Assembly: GCA_046733355.1 (NCBI GenBank) | Contig: JBKPOZ010000010.1 | Location: 62,001-126,000, forward strand | Direction: 5' to 3' | Length of the DNA: 64,000 bases | Origin: VAZQ01 sp046733355 | Lineage (GTDB): Bacteria; Pseudomonadota; Alphaproteobacteria; Rhizobiales; Xanthobacteraceae | Shown here: in pieces, positions 43,074 through 52,856 of the stretch | Layout of the letters: each line of letters starts with the position of its first letter | How positions within the stretch are numbered: position 1 is the first letter of the stretch | The notes under the pieces: model-generated | What the model was told of the DNA's origin: nothing | Seen by the model: only the letters and a program-made list of their open reading frames with translations | The model's database searches: none | Program-made: the position numbers and the translations under genes

Positions 43074-43286
43074 AGCGGCCTCAATCTCCACGAACTCCTT
43101 GCCTGCTTCAGTGGGGACCGCATCGCCGGCCTCACGACAGTCGTCGACGTAAAGCTCGATGGCTTCACGGATATTGTTCAGCGCTTCGTGCCGGGTGTCG
43201 CCCTGACTGACGCATCCGGGCAAAGCCGGCACACTGGCGACGTATCCGCCATCCTCTTCCTTTTCCAGAACGACCGTGTAGCGCAT
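43071..43286 (-). CDS. hicB: HicB-family antitoxin
   Basis: A 71-residue protein with the HicB partial RNase-H fold: MRYTVVLEKEEDGGYVASVP, the ALPGCVSQGDTRHEALNNIR hallmark and EAIELYVDDC. HicB neutralises the HicA mRNA interferase; short versions like this one lack a C-terminal DNA-binding helix-turn-helix. The expected partner lies immediately downstream but only its C-terminal third remains. hicB is thus an orphan, or works with a HicA elsewhere. It is divergent from the S9 peptidase gene 60 bp away. Confidence 0.88.
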   Translation of the reverse strand: MRYTVVLEKEEDGGYVASVPALPGCVSQGDTRHEALNNIREAIELYVDDCREAGDAVPTEAGKEFVEIEAA

Positions 43287-43346
43287 TGGATTGACTCTCC
43301 ACCTCGACTATACGTCTTTGCCCCGTTCGCTCGAAAATCCTTGTCC

Positions 43347-45293
43347 GTGTCGCCCACTCAAATCAAAACCGCGCCGTACGGCTCCTGGAAATCGCCAATC
43401 ACATCGGACCTCATTGTCGCGCACGCCATTACGCTCTCCGAGGTGCGCTGCGAGGGCGAGGACATCTTCTGGCTCGAAGGGCGGCCGCAGGAGCAGGGCC
43501 GCTGTGTGGTCGTGCGCTGCGGCGCGGATGGTCGCCGCATCGATGTGACTCCCAAGTCCATGAACGTGCGCACGCGCGTGCATGAGTATGGCGGCGGCGC
43601 GTGGACCGTCAGCAAAGGGCACGTGTATTTCTCGAATTTCGCCGATGGCCGGCTCTACCGTCAAAAAGTCGGCGAGCCGCAGGCGGAGCCGCTCACCCCG
43701 GAAGCATCCGCTCCTGCACGGGGATATCGGTTTGCTGACGGCGTGATCGATGATCATCGCGCGCGCTGGATCGGTGTGCGAGAGGATCACACGGCCGGCG
43801 GCGAGCCAGTGAATGCGATCGTGGCGATCGATCTGCGCCGGCCCGGCGCCGATGCAGGACGGGTGCTCGCGGGCGGCCACGATTTCTTCAGCACGCCCCG
43901 GCTCTCGCCCGATGGCCGCTCGCTGGTCTGGCTCGCATGGGACCACCCCAACATGCCGTGGAACGGCACCCTGCTTTATCTCGCCGACGTCGATGCCGAT
44001 GGTGCGCTCGGAGAGGCGCGCATCATTGCCGGGGGCGTTTCCGAATCCGTTTTCCAGCCGGAATGGTGGCCGGACGGCAAACGGATTGCCTTCGTGTCGG
44101 ATCGCTCCGGCTGGTGGAATCTTTATGCCTTCGATCTTGCCGCGGGAAGCACAACAGCGCTTGCGCCCACGGATGCGGAGTTCGGGCTGCCGCAATGGAT
44201 ATTCGGCATGTCCACTTACACTTTCGCAGGGGCGGGACGCATTGTCTGCTCGTATAGCAAATCGGTCGGCCACCTCGCGGTGCTCGATGTCGCGACCGGA
44301 GAGCTCAAAGAGCTCGAGACGGCGTTCACCGAATTTGATTCAGTGCGCGGAAGTGGTGACCGCATCGTCTTTCGCGCAGGCGCGCCTGATCATGCGACGA
44401 GCATTGTGGCGCTCGACCTCGCCACGGGAACACTTCAGGTCCTGAAAAAGGCGACGGACATTCTCGATGGCGGCGACGTTTCCGAATACCTGTCGCAGGT
44501 CGAGCCGGTGGAATTTCCGACCACGCAGGGGGAAACTGCCTTTGGCTTGTTCTATCCGCCCGCAAACCCGGACTATGCGGCGCCTGGCGGCGAGAAGCCG
44601 CCGCTCTTAGTGAGGTGCCACGGCGGCCCAACCAGCGCGGCGACGAGCATGCTCAACTTGGCGACGCAGTATTGGACGAGCCGCGGCATTGCGGTGCTCG
44701 ATCTCAATTACCGCGGCAGCACCGGGTATGGGCGCGCCTATCGCGACCGCCTGCGTCTGAGCTGGGGCGTCGTCGATGTTGACGACGCCGTTGCAGGCGC
44801 ACGCTTTCTCGCCGAGCAGGGGCGCGTTGACGGCGAGCGCTGCGTGATCAGCGGGGGCAGCGCCGGCGGCTATACCACCCTCGCGGCACTCGCCTTTCGC
44901 GATTTCTTCCAGGGCGGGGCGAGCTATTACGGCGTGAGCGACGCGGCGGCGCTGGCGCGCGACACCCATAAGTTCGAGTCGCGTTACCTGGATTGGCTCA
45001 TCGGCCCGTGGCCGCAGGAGGCGGAGCGCTATCGCGAGCGCTCTCCGCTCTATTTTGCGGAGCGGTTGTCAAAACCGGTGATTTTCTTCCAGGGCGAGGA
45101 GGATGCGGTCGTGCCGCCTAACCAGGCCGAGGTCATAGTCGAGGCGCTGCGGCGCAAAGGCAATGCGGTGGGCTACTTTCTGTTCGCGGGCGAGCAGCAC
45201 GGCTTCCGCAAGGCCGACACCATAAAGCGCTGCCTCGACGCCGAGCTCTATTTTTACGCGATCGAAGTATTCGGCACCGCATTGGCGTTTTAG
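43347..45293 (+). CDS. S9-family prolyl oligopeptidase-like serine peptidase
   Basis: A 648-residue cytosolic peptidase. The start is a GTG at 43347 (or TTG at 43341), where VSPTQIKTAPYGSWKSPITS begins; upstream sequence is antisense to hicB. The N-terminal half is a beta-propeller (WLAWDHPNMPWNGTLLYLAD, FVSDRSGWWNLYAFDLA). The C-terminal alpha/beta-hydrolase domain has LLVRCHGGPTSAATS, LNYRGSTGYGRAYRD, the catalytic Ser in CVISGGSAGGYTTLAALAF, the Asp region IFFQGEEDAVVPPNQAE, and the catalytic His in FAGEQHGFRKAD. Triad and order match dipeptidyl-peptidase/acylaminoacyl-peptidase relatives. Confidence 0.9.
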   Translation: MSPTQIKTAPYGSWKSPITSDLIVAHAITLSEVRCEGEDIFWLEGRPQEQGRCVVVRCGADGRRIDVTPKSMNVRTRVHEYGGGAWTVSKGHVYFSNFADGRLYRQKVGEPQAEPLTPEASAPARGYRFADGVIDDHRARWIGVREDHTAGGEPVNAIVAIDLRRPGADAGRVLAGGHDFFSTPRLSPDGRSLVWLAWDHPNMPWNGTLLYLADVDADGALGEARIIAGGVSESVFQPEWWPDGKRIAFVSDRSGWWNLYAFDLAAGSTTALAPTDAEFGLPQWIFGMSTYTFAGAGRIVCSYSKSVGHLAVLDVATGELKELETAFTEFDSVRGSGDRIVFRAGAPDHATSIVALDLATGTLQVLKKATDILDGGDVSEYLSQVEPVEFPTTQGETAFGLFYPPANPDYAAPGGEKPPLLVRCHGGPTSAATSMLNLATQYWTSRGIAVLDLNYRGSTGYGRAYRDRLRLSWGVVDVDDAVAGARFLAEQGRVDGERCVISGGSAGGYTTLAALAFRDFFQGGASYYGVSDAAALARDTHKFESRYLDWLIGPWPQEAERYRERSPLYFAERLSKPVIFFQGEEDAVVPPNQAEVIVEALRRKGNAVGYFLFAGEQHGFRKADTIKRCLDAELYFYAIEVFGTALAF

Positions 45294-45727
45294 GGCACCC
45301 CGGCCACGAGCAGTTTGCTCGATTCCTCAGCGCAAGCCTGCAGTCGCGAATGTGGAGTGCACCCCCGAAGTGAGACACAGAAACAATGAAAAACAATAAG
45401 AACAGGGGTGCGGTCCACAAGCACACCTCTGGTCTGGTGTCTCAGGGGAGGGGTGCAGTCCAGCAGTCCAGTCGTCCAAGCGCGCGCATTGTAAACAACA
45501 ATGAAAATACAATGGCTCCTTTGAAATCAAACGAGAATTTCGAAGAATGGGCGTCCGATAACAATGACGGAACGGGCGCATATCAATGAACATCAATGAG
45601 CACTCTTCGAGTATCCCGTCTGCCTGACACAAGCAGTCGATGGCGCTGCACGCGCCCTCGACGCGCCGGCTGACGATAGCCCCCGGCCCGCACCATTCGC
45701 TCAGCCTACGATGTCAAACAGCGGCCG
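45294..45727. other. Gene-free AT-richer gap with inverted-repeat element
   Basis: No convincing gene is seen. The gap contains the inverted-repeat element at 45353-45462 and then AT-rich sequence with several short open frames (for example 45386-45589) that lack a ribosome site and recognisable homology. Composition drops relative to the S9 gene and stays low until about 46.95 kb. Confidence 0.6.
45353..45462. mobile_element. 110 bp inverted-repeat element, possible IS-end or MITE remnant
   Basis: Left end TGGAGTGCACCCCCGAAGTG (then AGACAC) matches the reverse complement of the right end, GTGTCTCAGGGGAGGGGTGC (then AGTCCA): TGGA(G/C)TGCACCCC and TGAGACAC pair. A third related end, GGGGTGCGGTCCA, sits inside at 45405-45417. 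This looks like insertion-sequence termini without a transposase. No target duplication is clear. Confidence 0.55.
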
Positions 45728-46123
45728 CTAGAACGGACGGAGTAGAACATATCGTGAACATAGATGCAAGTCCTTTTTACTCCCTGGAGCACGGCGTAAC
45801 GGCACACGCAGTGCAGTTTTTAGAGTCCCTGCTCGCGAGGTCGGTCGGTCAAAAACTGGCCTCATGACACCCTCTGCCTGCTCACGTGTGGGGAACCTCG
45901 CGATTTCCAAATAGTCCGGATAGTGTTCAGCCGGATCAGGCGAATGAAAAACTGCAAACGCACCACCTTCTTCCCAGAAGATGTAAGTCAAATCCTCGCT
46001 GTAAAACGGCGTCATGTGCCGGTAATCGCACTCGGGACAATCGTCCTCACACGTGGCGGACCATTCGTCCTGCCATTCGCAGCCGCATCTCTGACATCTA
46101 TAGTGATTGCAAAACCAAGCCAC
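45728..46123 (-). CDS. Zinc-ribbon hypothetical protein
   Basis: The 131-residue product opens MAWFCNHYRCQRCGCEWQDE, then WSATCEDDCPECDYRHMTPF, giving CxxC and CxxxC pairs of a zinc ribbon. An acidic/aromatic part follows (TYIFWEEGGAFAVFHSPDPA). Similar small proteins occur in alphaproteobacteria without known role. The last ~35 residues are Arg-rich and may not be native, since the family's usual end is near EQAEGVM. It starts 12 bp after the stop of the DpnI-like gene and is probably co-transcribed with it. Confidence 0.6.
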   Translation of the reverse strand: MAWFCNHYRCQRCGCEWQDEWSATCEDDCPECDYRHMTPFYSEDLTYIFWEEGGAFAVFHSPDPAEHYPDYLEIARFPTREQAEGVMRPVFDRPTSRAGTLKTALRVPLRRAPGSKKDLHLCSRYVLLRPF

Positions 46124-46134
46124 TGATTGCCCGC

Positions 46135-46907
46135 CTAAGCCTGAGATCGAAGACGATAATATCCGCGCGACACGAAGTCGAGGTATCCGTGATCTCGAAG
46201 CACCTGAAGCTGTTGACGAATCTTTTGCTTTACGTGTCGGTTATTAGGATAAAGATCGCTCAACCGCTGTTCGAAGGCATAAACATCCTCAAGCTTAAAT
46301 TCACTTAGGCCGATCATTTCAACGCATTTCATGACCTCGATCAACCAGCCTCGTGCTTCCGTCCCTTCCTCACGCAGAAAAAGCGTCTTCTTCCATTGCG
46401 AAAGCACAGCCTCTTTCTCAACTGGCTGGCCGTTGCGAACGATAAAAATCTTTCCCGATGCAGGAATATGATTCAATAAGATATTGCAACCCACCCAACC
46501 CGCCCGCCTGGCTGTCGGCTTGAGAGGCTTTCGCTCTTCGATGATTTCGCGCACAAAAAACTGCTTTGGAACGACGAACAGGTTTGTCACTTTTAGTTGC
46601 ACTCTGTCGTAGTTCAGCAAAAACAGATTGGGATTGTTGCTTTCGGCCAAACGAGCACACATGCTGCGAAAGGCGCCATCAAGCACTCTGGCGCCGAAAC
46701 CGGCCTTTTGACTTTTCAGCTCGTACTCTTCGCTACAGGATAGGCAAAAGAAATCGGCTACAGGCCGGTTGACTTCAAATTGGCTATATTCTCTCGTCCA
46801 CAACTTGGACAAAATACTTGATCCGCTACCCAACGCTCCGTCCATGCACGAGCACTTTGCGATTCGCTGATGTAAGAAGATTGTGTCTGCTCAAAGCTCA
46901 GCTTCAT
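46135..46907 (-). pseudogene. DpnI-like methyl-directed restriction endonuclease, disrupted by a 1 bp deletion
   Basis: The long frame (46135-46845) follows DpnI throughout: FEVNRPVADFFCLSCSEEYE then LKSQK (catalytic Asp and ExK spaced 11 and 13 residues), LAESNNPNLFLLNYDRVQLK, KPLKPTARRAGWVGCNILL, ASGKIFIVRNGQPVEKEAVL, and the winged-helix end NRHVKQKIRQQLQVLRDHGY. The true N-terminus lies in another frame from an ATG at 46907: MKLSFEQTQSSYISESQSAR then AWTERWVADQVFCPSCGREN. Restoring one T in the AAT-TTG stretch (near 46777-46780) joins CPSCGRENIANF to EVNRPVADF. That gives about 257 residues against ~254 for DpnI, with both zinc Cys pairs in one chain. DpnI cuts G(m6A)TC. AT-richer than its surroundings. 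Confidence 0.85.
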
Positions 46908-46982
46908 AATAGACGAGCATACATCGGTATGATGCACTCAAGACCGGTGCGCCCAACTTTATCGGATAGGAAAAGGAAGCTG

Positions 46983-47135
46983 TTAACCTTTCTTCCCGAA
47001 CAGCTCGTTCTTGGTCTGCGCCTGGCCCTGGCCCACGGCGTAGGGGGAAACGGCAGGCCCGCCTTTCTTCTTCTTGTTCCACTCGGCCTTCGGCTTCTTC
47101 TTTTCCTTCGTGCTGCGCATCTGACCTTTTGCCAT
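46983..47135 (-). CDS. 50-residue basic hypothetical protein
   Basis: ATG at 47135 with AGGAGGAA 6 bp upstream, a very strong ribosome site that fixes the start. MAKGQMRSTKEKKKPKAEWN is followed by KKKKGGPAVSPYAVGQGQAQ and a short tail ending FGKKG. Lys-rich and probably disordered; similar short proteins in alphaproteobacteria are unannotated. A longer frame upstream (to 48131) is antisense to the binding-protein gene and is rejected. Confidence 0.75.
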   Translation of the reverse strand: MAKGQMRSTKEKKKPKAEWNKKKKGGPAVSPYAVGQGQAQTKNELFGKKG

Positions 47136-47267
47136 GACGTTCCTCCTGGCGGAATTTGCTCCTCTGGCCGGATAGTACATCAGCAGCGGAATGATTAAAG
47201 TGCTTTCCGTTGGCGCAGGCGACTGCCTATCCCGCTCCAACTCGGCTTTCCTCACAGCAGGAACACC

Positions 47268-48092
47268 ATGTACAAAGCAGCTTGTGCCGCGCTCATTGCC
47301 ATTGCCGCGAGCTTCGTGACGAGCGAACGCGGTGCGCACGCTGAAGGAGCAACCATGCCGGACCCCGCTGCCGAGATCGCCAAAGAGCTGGCACCCAGCG
47401 GCACGCTTCGCGCGGCCATCAATTTCGGCAACCCGGTGCTGGCGCAGCGGGATGCGAATACGCGCGAGCCGGGCGGGGTCACGGTCGATCTCGCGCGCGA
47501 GCTTGCGCGCCGGCTCAATGTGGCGCTGGAGCTCGTCCCATTCGAGGCCGCGGGCAAAGTCTTCGAAGCGCTGAAGAACAATGGCTGGGACATCGCCTTT
47601 CTGGCCATCGAGCCGGTGCGCGCGGCCGAGATCGCCTTCACCGCCCCCTATGTGATCATCGAGGGCGTCTATCTCGTGCCGCAGGACTCCAAGCTGCGCC
47701 GTATTGAGGAGGTCGATCGCGAGGGCGTGCGCATCGGTGTCAACCGGGGATCGGCCTACGATCTCTTTCTCACGCGCACGCTCAAGCATGCGCAGCTTCA
47801 CCGCGGTGAGAACGGCATCGAGCTGTTCCGCAAAGAAGGGCTCGAAGCGGCAGCCGGGGTGAAGCAGCCGCTCGTTGAATATGCGAAGAATCATCCCGAC
47901 GTGCGCGTGATGGACGGGCGCTTCATGGAGATCAGACAGGCGCTGGGCACGCCGCGCGTGCGTCTCGAAGGACGCGAGGCGGTGCCACAGTATCTCCATG
48001 CATTCGTCGAGGAAATGAAAGCGTCGGGCTTCGTCGCGCAGGCGCTTGCGCGCAGCAATCAGCCGGACGCGGCGGTCGCGCCGGCGGAGTAG
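47268..48092 (+). CDS. Periplasmic amino-acid-type substrate-binding protein (SBP family 3)
   Basis: A 274-residue exported protein with signal MYKAACAALIAIAASFVTSE...AHA. SBP_bac_3 marks are APSGTLRAAINFGNPVLAQR, PGGVTVDLARELARRLNVAL, WDIAFLAIEPVRAAEIAFTA and VRIGVNRGSAYDLFLTRTL. The Arg that binds the ligand carboxylate in amino-acid receptors is not certain here. No permease or ATPase gene is adjacent. It is followed by the nested repeats B2/A1. Confidence 0.87.
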   Translation: MYKAACAALIAIAASFVTSERGAHAEGATMPDPAAEIAKELAPSGTLRAAINFGNPVLAQRDANTREPGGVTVDLARELARRLNVALELVPFEAAGKVFEALKNNGWDIAFLAIEPVRAAEIAFTAPYVIIEGVYLVPQDSKLRRIEEVDREGVRIGVNRGSAYDLFLTRTLKHAQLHRGENGIELFRKEGLEAAAGVKQPLVEYAKNHPDVRVMDGRFMEIRQALGTPRVRLEGREAVPQYLHAFVEEMKASGFVAQALARSNQPDAAVAPAE

Positions 48093-48100
48093 TAAAGCAC

Positions 48101-48271
48101 CGTCATGCGCGGACTTGTTCCGCGCATCCATGTCTTTCCTGTTTCAGATCTGTAGCCCGGATGGAGCGAACGCAACATCCGGGTACACGCGTCCCGGATT
48201 TCGCTGCCGCTCAATCCGGGCTACGAATTCAAAAAAAGACGTGGATGCCCGCGCCAAGCGCGGGCATGACG
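48101..48271. repeat. Repeat family B, copy 2, interrupted by repeat A1
   Basis: Left arm CGTCATGCGCGGACTTGTTC then CGCGCATCCATGTCTTT and right arm AAAGACGTGGATGCCCGCGC then CAAGCGCGGGCATGACGG form one B palindrome. Its loop is 171 bp overall instead of ~88 because a complete family A element (48152-48224) sits in the centre. Confidence 0.88.
48152..48224. repeat. Repeat family A, copy 1 (TAGCCCGGAT palindrome), inside B2
   Basis: GTAGCCCGGATGGAGCGAAC ... CGCTCAATCCGGGCTAC, the REP-like palindrome with copies at 48712, 51533, 52785 and 61035. Confidence 0.9.
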
Positions 48272-48272
48272 G

Positions 48273-48695
48273 TCATTTAGATCGGCGCTGTTTCGGCCGG
48301 GGCTTGTACACCATGCCTTCGAGCTTCATGCCGTCCGGGTCGGTAAAATACACGGCGTAATAAGAGCGATCGTAATACTCGCCGGGTGGATCAACCACTT
48401 TCACTCCGTTCTGCAAAAGAAACGCGCCGAGGTCGTCCACATCTCTGCGGCTGCCCAGCTCGAACGCGTAATGGTGAAAGCCGATGTCGCCCTTGCGGTA
48501 TTTGCGCCGGCGCCCCTGCGCATCCGCCTGCGCGATCCAGAACAGGGTCTTGCGATTGCTCCAGCCGGCCATGTCCGCATAGTCGTATTTCAGCTTGAAG
48601 CCGAGAAAGCGGAGCAATTTGTCGTAGAACGCCTTCGAGCGCGCGAGATCGGCAACGCTGAGCACCAGGTGGTCGATGCCGACGACGCGGGGCAT
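48273..48695 (-). CDS. VOC-family (glyoxalase/dioxygenase fold) protein
   Basis: A 140-residue protein with the paired beta-alpha-beta-beta-beta layout: MPRVVGIDHLVLSVADLARS with the first metal His, FYDKLLRFLGFKLKYDYADM, then HHYAFELGSRRDVDDLGAFL with the second His, and the C-terminal YYAVYFTDPDGMKLEGMVYK with the metal Glu. The EGMVYKP ending fits fosfomycin-resistance/glyoxalase relatives, but the substrate is not predictable. It lies between repeats B2 and A2. Confidence 0.87.
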   Translation of the reverse strand: MPRVVGIDHLVLSVADLARSKAFYDKLLRFLGFKLKYDYADMAGWSNRKTLFWIAQADAQGRRRKYRKGDIGFHHYAFELGSRRDVDDLGAFLLQNGVKVVDPPGEYYDRSYYAVYFTDPDGMKLEGMVYKPRPKQRRSK

Positions 48696-48711
48696 TGATG
48701 CCTCTTAATTT

Positions 48712-48778
48712 GTAGGCCGCATGAGCAGCGACATGCGGGACTCAAGTTCCCGGATTTCGCTCCGCTCATCCGGGCTAC
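48712..48778. repeat. Repeat family A, copy 2
   Basis: GTAGGCCGCATGAGCAGCGA ... CGCTCATCCGGGCTAC; the left arm is more diverged than in other copies. Sits between VOC and uvrB. Confidence 0.85.
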
Positions 48779-48790
48779 GGCCCAAGACAA

Positions 48791-51502
<2,712 letters not shown>

Positions 51503-51532
51503 GCGCCCAATATATGCACTTGTTAATTCCTT

Positions 51533-51603
51533 GTAGCCCGGGTTGAGCGAAGCGAAACCCGGGAAAGCTCGCCCCGGATTTCGCTGCGCTCAATCCGGGC
51601 TAC
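51533..51603. repeat. Repeat family A, copy 3
   Basis: GTAGCCCGGGTTGAGCGAAG ... CGCTCAATCCGGGCTAC palindrome, just upstream of uvrB. Confidence 0.9.
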
Positions 51604-51632
51604 AGCCCCCGCAACAGCAGCGCTACAAAAGG

Positions 51633-51657
51633 AAAACCCCGGAGCGTCGCTCCGGGG
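51633..51657 (-). terminator. Rho-independent terminator of the Omp25-like gene
   Basis: On the minus strand: CCCCGGAGCGACGCTCCGGGG followed by TTTT, a 9-10 bp GC stem ending 31 bp after the porin stop. Confidence 0.85.
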
Positions 51658-51687
51658 CTTCGCTGTGTTACGTGACGGAAGCGTCGG

Positions 51688-52473
51688 TTACCGCCACGGA
51701 TTGAAGCGCAGATTCAGGCCCGCCTTGACGACGTTGGCATGTACGTTCGTGTCGATATTGGCGAAGCCTAGTCCGGCCGGCGTCACGAACGTGTTGGTGC
51801 GAGTGCCGAAGCCGTAATAGTCGTATTCGACGAAGAGCGAGAGCCAGTCGTTGAAGGCATATTCGCCGCCGACACCGACGGTCCAGCCGCCGCGTGTCTC
51901 GCTCAGCGAAGCGGCGAGCGTACTCGCAAGGGTTAACGTATAGTCTTCACGTTCCCACGCGCCGCCGCCCTTCACGTACCCGAGAAAACGGTCCCAAGCG
52001 TACCCGACACGGCCCGTGACCGAGGCGATGCTCTTGGTCTTGGATGATTCCGTAGCAAGCGGGAACACTGTGTTGAAGAAAGGATCAGTGTGCGATGCCG
52101 TCGCGCTCGCCGCGTCATAGTCGCCCTGCACGCCGAACACCCAGCTGCCGGTCTGATAGTTACATCCGACTTGGCCGCCGCCGAGCCCACCGCTCGCGCT
52201 ATGGCTGCCGAGGCTGGTGCCGACGGCCGGCGCGCCTACGCCCGGCGGGAAGCCCGGCACGCCGGGTCCAAGCGCCGAGGTCAGCGTGTAGCTCTTGTCG
52301 ACCCAGAGGCCGCCGCCGTTGCCGCCGATGTAGCATCCCGTCCAGGTGAAATAAGCGATGACAGGCGGCGGCGGACGATAGACCGGCGCCGGACGAACCG
52401 CGAGATCGGCCGCCATGGCCGACGCACCGGAAAGCACGCTGAGCGCAGCGCCTGCTAAAAGAAGCCTTTTCAT
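51688..52473 (-). CDS. Omp25/RopB-like outer-membrane beta-barrel protein
   Basis: A 261-residue 8-strand barrel. The ATG at 52473 follows GGAGG (8 bp) and starts the signal peptide MKRLLLAGAALSVLSGASAM then AADLAVRPAPVYRPPPP. Barrel strands include FTWTGCYIGGNGGGLWVDKS, GGQVGCNYQTGSWVFGVQGD, SVTGRVGYAWDRFLGYVKGG, WTVGVGGEYAFNDWLSLFVE and the terminal NVVKAGLNLRFNPW. The Pro-rich stretch before the first strand is typical of rhizobial outer-membrane immunogenic proteins. A terminator follows at 51633-51657. Confidence 0.92.
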   Translation of the reverse strand: MKRLLLAGAALSVLSGASAMAADLAVRPAPVYRPPPPVIAYFTWTGCYIGGNGGGLWVDKSYTLTSALGPGVPGFPPGVGAPAVGTSLGSHSASGGLGGGQVGCNYQTGSWVFGVQGDYDAASATASHTDPFFNTVFPLATESSKTKSIASVTGRVGYAWDRFLGYVKGGGAWEREDYTLTLASTLAASLSETRGGWTVGVGGEYAFNDWLSLFVEYDYYGFGTRTNTFVTPAGLGFANIDTNVHANVVKAGLNLRFNPWR

Positions 52474-52784
52474 TTCCGATCCTCCATTCGGCCGCGAACT
52501 CACACTCTTTCCCCTGCGGCCATGCAAACGACCTTACTTGATGCCCACCCACGAGTCTGTTGCGGGTGAGACACACTGACCTCACGTTCCGGGTTCTGAA
52601 ACGATTGCGCCCCCGCACACGCAATGCCCTGTGCGTAGAAGTTTCCAGCTATATGGCTGATTGTAGGAAACAAATCGGCGTGCGCGCGGCAATGCCGAGC
52701 GAGCCTGTGGAATTTACCGATTCTTGACTATGGCAATCATGTGTCAATGCCGGCGGTTGAATTGCAACAGTCAGTTCAGGGTTC
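52474..52784. other. Upstream region of the Omp25-like gene
   Basis: About 310 bp with no gene that I can support. The proximal part should hold the promoter and 5' leader of the Omp25-like gene; the distal end runs into repeat A4 at the end of lnt. Confidence 0.5.
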
Positions 52785-52856
52785 GTAGCCCGGATAGAGC
52801 GGAGCGATATCCGGGTAGGATTTTCCCGGATTTCGCTTACGCTCAATCCGGGCTAC
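52785..52856. repeat. Repeat family A, copy 4 (overlaps the lnt 3' end)
   Basis: GTAGCCCGGATAGAGCGGAG ... CGCTCAATCCGGGCTACG. Read on the minus strand, GTAGCCCGGATTGAG supplies lnt's last sense codons (Ser-Pro-Asp, completing the preceding Arg) and its TGA. Confidence 0.9.

Noticed and set aside
45386..45589. Short plus-strand frame of 67 codons in the AT-rich gap
   Set aside because: It overlaps the inverted-repeat element, has no ribosome site and no recognisable similarity. I briefly considered an IstB/transposase fragment but could not support it.
46983..48131. 382-codon minus-strand frame upstream of the basic small protein
   Set aside because: Only the last 50 codons (from 47135) have a ribosome site and homology; the rest is antisense to the binding-protein gene.
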